A stretch of 64,000 bases of DNA from NCBI GenBank assembly GCA_029907345.1, contig JARYMB010000009.1:1-64000 (forward strand). The letters run 5' to 3'. A program made the translations under genes and the position numbers. This stretch comes from Methanolinea sp. GTDB taxonomy: Archaea; Halobacteriota; Methanomicrobia; Methanomicrobiales; Methanospirillaceae. Under the pieces are notes generated by a model that worked only from the letters and a program-made list of their open reading frames with translations, made no database searches and was not told the origin of the DNA. Shown one piece after another: positions 58,974 to 64,000 of the stretch. The stretch's first letter is position 1. Each line of letters begins with the position of its first letter.

Positions 58974-59812
58974 GGCAATGGACAGGCTTTCTCACGATTT
59001 ACTGGCGCGACATGCTCCGGTTCTTCCGGTTCAAGACCCTCCTCGTCTCCTCGCTCGTCCAGCCGGCACTCTGGCTGGCCTTCTTTGGCATCGCGATGTC
59101 GGCAAACTTCGCCAGGCTCTCGTCCGGGATGGCCCCCCTCCCCGGTATCCGCGAGGTCGGGTACCTGACGTTCATGGCTGCGGGGGTCATCGCCCTGACG
59201 ACGCTCTTTACGAGCCTCTTTGGGGGCATCGTGATCCTCTTTGACAAGAACTGGGGCCTGATGCGTGAGGTGATGGCAAGCCCCCTTCCCCGGGGACATG
59301 TCATCGTGGGGATTGGCCTTTCAGGAATGACCAAGTCGTTCATCCAGGTCTCCATCATAACGGCTTTTGGTATCCTCATCGGCGTGGAGTTCTTCTCCGG
59401 GAATACCCCGGTCCAGGTCCTCGTCTCCCTGCTCGGCATGTTCCTCTTCGTCGGGATCTTTTCGCTTGGGTTCGTCTTCCTGTCCTCTGCCATCGCCGCA
59501 TCCCTGGAGAGCCCCGAGGGACTCCAGGGAATCATGACACTCCTCTCGCTCCCGCTCTTCTTCGTGAGCAATGCCCTCTACCCTGCTGCGGTCTTTCCCC
59601 CGGCCCTCAGTGCCCTCTCGGCTGCAAACCCCCTCACGCACCTGATCAACGGGGTGCGGTACTTCACCATCGGGCCGGACTTCCAGGTCATCGGTGTCCA
59701 CTATGCACTATCGGTGCAGGACGTGGCGCTCTCCCTGGGAGTGCTTGCCGTCTTTACCGCCGCGATGTTCGGCATCGCGCTCTGGAGGTTTGGAAAGGCG
59801 GTCGTGACCTGA
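58970..59812 (+). CDS. ABC-2 type transporter permease
   Basis: A 280-residue permease with six predicted membrane helices and the ABC-2 pattern (TFMAAGVIALTTLFTSLFGGIVILFDKNWGLMREVMASP, FVFLSSAIAASLESPEGLQGIMTL). With the preceding ATPase it exports an unidentified substrate, possibly a drug or lipid. The start overlaps the ATPase stop. Confidence 0.92.
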   Translation: MRQWTGFLTIYWRDMLRFFRFKTLLVSSLVQPALWLAFFGIAMSANFARLSSGMAPLPGIREVGYLTFMAAGVIALTTLFTSLFGGIVILFDKNWGLMREVMASPLPRGHVIVGIGLSGMTKSFIQVSIITAFGILIGVEFFSGNTPVQVLVSLLGMFLFVGIFSLGFVFLSSAIAASLESPEGLQGIMTLLSLPLFFVSNALYPAAVFPPALSALSAANPLTHLINGVRYFTIGPDFQVIGVHYALSVQDVALSLGVLAVFTAAMFGIALWRFGKAVVT

Positions 59813-59820
59813 AAAAAAAA
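59812..59820 (-). terminator. Oligo-T terminator of the Lhr-type helicase
   Basis: Nine T on the minus strand about 55 bases after the helicase stop, preceded by a GC-rich stretch (ccgcgg). A typical archaeal terminator. Confidence 0.5.
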
Positions 59821-59874
59821 GAACCGCGGGCCGGTTATACACCCCGCGTCCCGTGGAGTCCCGCGTGGCAGGGT

Positions 59875-62025
59875 TCAGGACCCGGGGCCGGCCGGTTCGC
59901 CGGGGGCCTGGACCCGGTACAGCGGGAGACTTCCAAACTCCTCTGCAAACTCCTGTACCTGCCAGGTGTCAGAGGCTGCCATTTCGTGGAGGAACGCGGG
60001 GGGTAATGCTGCGCCGAACTTCCATGCCGACGGGTGCGGAACGGGAATGGCCGCCCCGATCCCGGAAACGGACATCTCCTGTATCTTCCGGAATGCTTCC
60101 AGGACCCGGTCCGCCGATCCGGGTCCTCCCACGCGGGGAAAGAGGAGGGATATGTCGTCGTACCGGACCTTCGTGCGTTCACCGAGGACCGTCCGGGCCA
60201 GCAGCGCAAGGAGGGCGTTCCTGCCGCGGGACAGGAACGTGAGAGCCACGACATCCCGTTTCTTCCCCTGACCCGTCTCCCAGACGTGGATCCCCCTGGG
60301 GTGCAGCGGGGGGAAGGATGCGATGCAGGATGCAATCTCCTCCTCTTCACGCGGTCCGAGCGGCAGGAGCGTGCGGCCGCGCCCGAGGATCCGCTGCACC
60401 GACCGGCAGACCTCGGGCGACAGTCCTGCCTGTTGACCGCCCGTCCAGAAGGCCCTTCCATTGGTCTCTTTCCCGGGAACCACGACAACGAGCCCGTGCT
60501 GGTCGTCCCTCCCGACGAGCGTCCAGTCCCTTCCGCCAAGCGAGAAACCCTCCCGCCCCTTCCCTGCAACGAACCTTGCGTCCAGCCTCCCGATCTGTTC
60601 CCCGTCTGGTGTCACGGCCCTCAGCTCGCCCCCGCCCTGGATGACGGAGTAGAGGTCCTTTCCCTGTGACCTGCCGTACAGGGCCTCCATGCGGGGACCG
60701 CTCATCAGGAACTCGCCGTCCCTGACGAGGAATCCCTCCTGCGCAAGGAACGCGATGAGCTCCCTCACCGTGCCGGCCGGAAGGTCGCAGAAAACCGGAA
60801 GGGCCCCTGTCTCCCTCTCGATGCGGGCCGCAGTCGTCCGCCGGTTCCGGAGGACTGCGAGGAGGACCTGCTGGACGAGAACGTTGTACGGTTTCTTCTT
60901 CGGGATGAGCGGTTCCACCCTCTTTTTCCGGGCACTCTCGATGACCGCCGTGCTCACGAGGAGGGACCACGCATCAGGGAGGACGAATGCCATGTACGGT
61001 GACCCGCCCCTCCTCCCGCCCCGCCCCATCCTCTGGAGGAAGGAGGAGACCGATGCCGGTGCCCCGACCTGGACGACGATGTCCAGGTCGCCGATGTCGA
61101 TCCCGAGTTCGAGCGTGCTCGTGCAGATGATGCAGGCGCTTTCGCTCCCCTCCAGGGATTCTTCGGCAGCCTTCCGCATCTGGGGCGAGAGGGACGAGTG
61201 GTGCACGAAGAGGTGCCCGACAGTCCCCCGCAGCGCTCTGCCCAGTTCCTCTGCCTCTGCCCGGCTGTTGACAAAGACCAGGGCTTTCTTTCCCGCAACG
61301 AGACCTGCCACGACCTGCGTCCGCCGCTTAGGATCCGCCTGGACGCTGAAGGAGAACTTCTTCTCCCGGGGCGGCTGCAAAACCTCCACGACTTCTCCCC
61401 CGCGCCGGGGGCCCGAGAACCATGCAAGCACCCCGGCCGGGTTTCCCACCGTTGCCGAGAGCCCTATCCTCTGCACGGGCGACCCGGCCAGCGCGTCCAG
61501 CCTGTCGAGGAGGATACGGAGGTGCGCCCCCCGTTCAGACTCCACGAACGAGTGGAGCTCGTCCACGATCACGAACCGCGTGCGGGCGAGGTCCCCCGCA
61601 AGGGCCTTCTCTCCCATGAGGACTTCGAGGGACTCGGGCGTGATCATCAGGAAATGGGGCGGTTCCCCGTCGTCCCAGGACCGGTCCCCCCTGGGCACGT
61701 CCCCGTGCCAGACCTTCAGGTCGAGTCCTGTCGGGATGCAGAACGAGAGGAAACGTTCCTCCTGGTCGTTGATCAGGGCCTTGAGCGGCGAGATGTAGAG
61801 GCATGCGACGCCGGAGAGCCCCTCTTTGAGGATCGCATCGATGACCGGGATGAGTGCGGCCTCGGTCTTTCCTCCCGCCGTGGGGGCGATGGCGAGGACG
61901 TCCCTCCCCGTCCTGACCGCCCGGTAGGTCCGGGCCTGGACTTCCCGGAGGTGGGACCATCCCAGCCTGTGGGAGAGAACGTCCTGGAGGGCCTCGTGCA
62001 GGCCGAAAAAGACCTCGGAATCCAT
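59875..62025 (-). CDS. Lhr-type DEAD/DEAH helicase
   Basis: A 716-residue SF2 helicase from the ATG at 62025. Motifs: LREVQARTYRAV (Q motif), APTAGGKTEAA (Walker A, near 50), ISPLKALINDQEERF, FVIVDELHSFVESERG (Walker B), GLSATVGNP, TSTLELGIDIGDLD and QRMGRGGRRGG (motif VI). A C-terminal region of about 250 residues contains Lhr-like winged-helix parts. Lhr-family helicases work in DNA repair. The first in-frame ATG upstream (62202) would add a non-homologous stretch and is rejected. Confidence 0.9.
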   Translation of the reverse strand: MDSEVFFGLHEALQDVLSHRLGWSHLREVQARTYRAVRTGRDVLAIAPTAGGKTEAALIPVIDAILKEGLSGVACLYISPLKALINDQEERFLSFCIPTGLDLKVWHGDVPRGDRSWDDGEPPHFLMITPESLEVLMGEKALAGDLARTRFVIVDELHSFVESERGAHLRILLDRLDALAGSPVQRIGLSATVGNPAGVLAWFSGPRRGGEVVEVLQPPREKKFSFSVQADPKRRTQVVAGLVAGKKALVFVNSRAEAEELGRALRGTVGHLFVHHSSLSPQMRKAAEESLEGSESACIICTSTLELGIDIGDLDIVVQVGAPASVSSFLQRMGRGGRRGGSPYMAFVLPDAWSLLVSTAVIESARKKRVEPLIPKKKPYNVLVQQVLLAVLRNRRTTAARIERETGALPVFCDLPAGTVRELIAFLAQEGFLVRDGEFLMSGPRMEALYGRSQGKDLYSVIQGGGELRAVTPDGEQIGRLDARFVAGKGREGFSLGGRDWTLVGRDDQHGLVVVVPGKETNGRAFWTGGQQAGLSPEVCRSVQRILGRGRTLLPLGPREEEEIASCIASFPPLHPRGIHVWETGQGKKRDVVALTFLSRGRNALLALLARTVLGERTKVRYDDISLLFPRVGGPGSADRVLEAFRKIQEMSVSGIGAAIPVPHPSAWKFGAALPPAFLHEMAASDTWQVQEFAEEFGSLPLYRVQAPGEPAGPGS

Positions 62026-62257
62026 CCGCTGATCCACATGTTCTCTCCCTCCCCGGTTATCTCTTGTGCTGCTGCAAAGAAAAACCCATAAATAAGGGGT
62101 GCAATCCACATACTTACAGGGATGACGGCGACGCTTTCGACATACTCTTTGCCTTCCGGCGCCGGCGTGTTCTTCTTCCTGTTTCGGTAGGGGACCGGTC
62201 ACTCTTCCTGGTCCCCTGTAACGGTATCATCCCTCGAGTTTACCGGAGGTTTCTCTC

Positions 62258-62368
62258 ATGCTCGGAATTCCTGACCCGCAAATCTGGATCGCGTACCTGC
62301 TCTGCATAGCCCTCGCGTTCGCATGCATCGTCTATGGTTACCTCAACTGGAACAACGGGGGGGATTGA
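62258..62368 (+). CDS. Small accessory subunit of the sodium:solute symporter
   Basis: A 36-residue single-pass peptide (MLGIPDPQIWIAYLLCIALAFACIVYGYLNW) ending in a Gly/Asp tail, 3 bases before the symporter start. GGAGGTTTCTCTC precedes the ATG. Such small membrane partners occur directly before SSS-family transporters in archaea and bacteria. It is too short to be found by length filters. Confidence 0.85.
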   Translation: MLGIPDPQIWIAYLLCIALAFACIVYGYLNWNNGGD

Positions 62369-62371
62369 GGG

Positions 62372-63937
62372 ATGGCGGTCAACGTTCTCCTGGTCGCCAC
62401 CATCACCCTCATCTATCTGGTCGTCATTCTCTGCCTCGGGTACGTGGGTTATAAAAAGACCCGCGAAGCTGAGGACTATCTCGTTGCCGGGCGGAAAGCC
62501 CATCCCGTTGTCATTGCCCTCTCGTACGGTGCCACGTTCATCTCCACCTCGGCCATCGTGGGGTTCGGCGGCCAGGCTGCAAACCTCGGGATGGGCCTGA
62601 TCTGGCTGACGGTCTTCAACATCGGCGTGGGCATCCTGCTCGCCTTCGTTGTGTTCGGCAAAAAGACAAGGGAGGTCGGGCAACGCCTCAAAGCAGTCAC
62701 GTTCCCCGACCTGATGGGCAAGATCTACTCGTCGACGTTCATGCAGGTCGTCTCGGGCCTCGTCATCGTCGTGGGGATGCCGCTTTATTCCGCCGCCGTC
62801 CTCATCGGGGGTGCCCAGTTCATCAAGGAGACTCTCGGGATCTCCTATGCCGCGTCCCTGATCGGGTTTGCCGTGATCGTGGCCATCTACGTTGTCTTCG
62901 GCGGGCTCATCGCCGTGATGTACACGGACGCGGTCCAGGGGACGATCATGCTCGTCGGGATGACGTTCCTCCTCGTCCTGACCTACGTGATCCTGGGGGG
63001 CGTGACGGCCGCCCATTCCGCGCTGACCGCGATCGCGGACATGGTCCCCCCGAAACTTGCCGAACAGGGGATGCACGGCTGGACCGTCATGCCGGATTTC
63101 GGGTCCCCGATCTGGTACACTCTCGTCACGACCCTCGTCCTCGGTGTCGGGATCGGCGTCCTCGCCCAGCCGCAGCTCGTGGTCCGCTTCATGACGGCGA
63201 AGGACAACCGTTCCCTCAACAGGGCGGTCCTCGTCGGGGGCCCGTTCATCCTCATGATGACCGGTGTCGCGTTCACGGTCGGTGCCCTCACCAACGTCTA
63301 CTTCGTCAATACGCAGGGGAAGATCGCGATTGCGGCTGCCGGGGGAAACGTTGATGCCGTTATTCCCCTGTTCATCAACCTTGCGACACCCGAATGGTTC
63401 ACCGTTGTCTTCATGGTCACCCTGCTTGCCGCAGCCATGTCGACGCTGTCATCGCTCTTCCATACCATGGGAACCGCTCTCATCTGCGACCTCTGGGGGA
63501 GGGGGAGGGAGTGTGCCCTCTCCCTGAAGGCAAACCAGGCCGGTGTCATCGCCATGATCGTCGCGAGCGTTGTCATCGCATTCCTGATGCCGGGAAGCAT
63601 CATCGCCATCGCGACCGCCATGTTCATGGGGCTGTGCGCCTGTGCCTTCCTGCCCGTCTTTGCCGTGGCCGTCTACTGCAAAAACCCAAGTCCCCTTGCG
63701 GCCAAGGCCAGTCTCCTGACCGGGGCCCTGGTCTGGTTTGCATGGGCCCTCTTCGTGAACGCCCGGTATTCCGCAGTGTTCGGGCTCTCCTCCGCACTTA
63801 TCGGGAAAACGGGCGTTCTGCCATTCCCCTGGAGTGCGATGGACCCCCTCATCATCGGGCTGCCGCTCTCTGCCGCGGTGATCCTCGTCCTCCAGTTCCT
63901 CCACCGCCCGGGAGGGGCAAAGGAAAGCCCCTCCTGA
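62372..63937 (+). CDS. Sodium:solute symporter (SSS family)
   Basis: A 521-residue transporter with about 13 membrane helices. Family features: AEDYLVAGRKAHPVV (first loop), ATFISTSAIVGFGGQA, VYVVFGGLIAVMYTDAVQGTIML and AAAMSTLSSLFHTMGTALICDLW (the Na2-site helix with paired Ser). The substrate cannot be assigned. The gene is coupled to the small subunit. The hairpin terminator overlaps its 3' end. Confidence 0.95.
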   Translation: MAVNVLLVATITLIYLVVILCLGYVGYKKTREAEDYLVAGRKAHPVVIALSYGATFISTSAIVGFGGQAANLGMGLIWLTVFNIGVGILLAFVVFGKKTREVGQRLKAVTFPDLMGKIYSSTFMQVVSGLVIVVGMPLYSAAVLIGGAQFIKETLGISYAASLIGFAVIVAIYVVFGGLIAVMYTDAVQGTIMLVGMTFLLVLTYVILGGVTAAHSALTAIADMVPPKLAEQGMHGWTVMPDFGSPIWYTLVTTLVLGVGIGVLAQPQLVVRFMTAKDNRSLNRAVLVGGPFILMMTGVAFTVGALTNVYFVNTQGKIAIAAAGGNVDAVIPLFINLATPEWFTVVFMVTLLAAAMSTLSSLFHTMGTALICDLWGRGRECALSLKANQAGVIAMIVASVVIAFLMPGSIIAIATAMFMGLCACAFLPVFAVAVYCKNPSPLAAKASLLTGALVWFAWALFVNARYSAVFGLSSALIGKTGVLPFPWSAMDPLIIGLPLSAAVILVLQFLHRPGGAKESPS

Positions 63938-63946
63938 ATCTTTTTT
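63911..63946 (+). terminator. Hairpin and T-run after the symporter
   Basis: ggaggggc (63911-63918) and gcccctcc (63927-63934) form a perfect 8-bp stem at the end of the coding sequence, followed by the stop codon and six T (63941-63946). Confidence 0.65.
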
Positions 63947-64000
63947 CGTTTGGGCTGCACATCCGCGGTTTCACACGGTTTCCCGGAAATTTTGACCGGA

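Overview
The window is archaeal and most likely comes from a methanogen of the order Methanomicrobiales. The order is an inference. It rests on a gene for Mmp10, the radical-SAM protein that modifies methyl-coenzyme M reductase, on archaeal-type ribosomal proteins S15 and S3ae, Pcc1, ApgM and a RecJ-like exonuclease, on large surface proteins with PKD, cohesin-like and dockerin domains, and on TATA-box promoters.

Region 1 (1-7554) is a left flank with many decayed or accessory genes. It holds the 5' end of a transposase-like gene, a broken HepT/MntA toxin-antitoxin pair, HicB with a frameshifted HicA, a polysaccharide flippase, copy 1 of an unrecognised three-gene cassette (3876-5073), a class II glutamine amidotransferase, a truncated Orc1/Cdc6 gene and a DUF937 (YidB-like) gene.

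Region 2 (7555-34557) is an integrated element of about 27.0 kb. It is bounded by a perfect 16-bp direct repeat that matches the 3' end of a tRNA-Thr(UGU) gene at its right border, and a tyrosine integrase lies just inside that border. It carries a pentapeptide/TIR-like protein, a five-gene operon of small proteins ending in an excisionase-like HTH protein, two GC-rich non-coding segments with palindromes, a membrane-anchored protein with a caspase-like His/Cys pattern, copy 2 of the three-gene cassette, and a DISARM-like defence operon (fused DrmA/DrmB-like helicase, SNF2-like helicase, Eco57I-type methylase). A very divergent TATA-binding protein follows, then a replication module on the other strand (Prim-Pol/helicase, Holliday-junction-resolvase-like nuclease, phage-type Dam, ASCH protein) and a lone UvrD-like helicase. 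Base composition is a mosaic; one break falls inside the methylase gene.

Region 3 (34558-64000) is a GC-rich chromosomal core: an MJ1316/DUF504 protein, two lipoproteins, Mmp10, an operon of rpsO, RecJ-like exonuclease, pcc1 and rps3ae, then apgM, a methyltransferase-like gene, an SF2 helicase with two winged-helix regulators, hypF, a cohesin/PEGA and a propeller/PKD/dockerin surface protein, a DUF350 protein, class II lysS, an iron-sulfur flavoprotein, an ABC-2 exporter, an Lhr-type helicase and a sodium:solute symporter with its 36-residue companion.

The best candidate for an undescribed system is the three-gene cassette. It occurs twice with identical order, strong conservation, matched gene lengths and the same promoter layout, once inside and once outside the element. 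The second candidate is the DISARM-like operon linked to a private TATA-binding protein.
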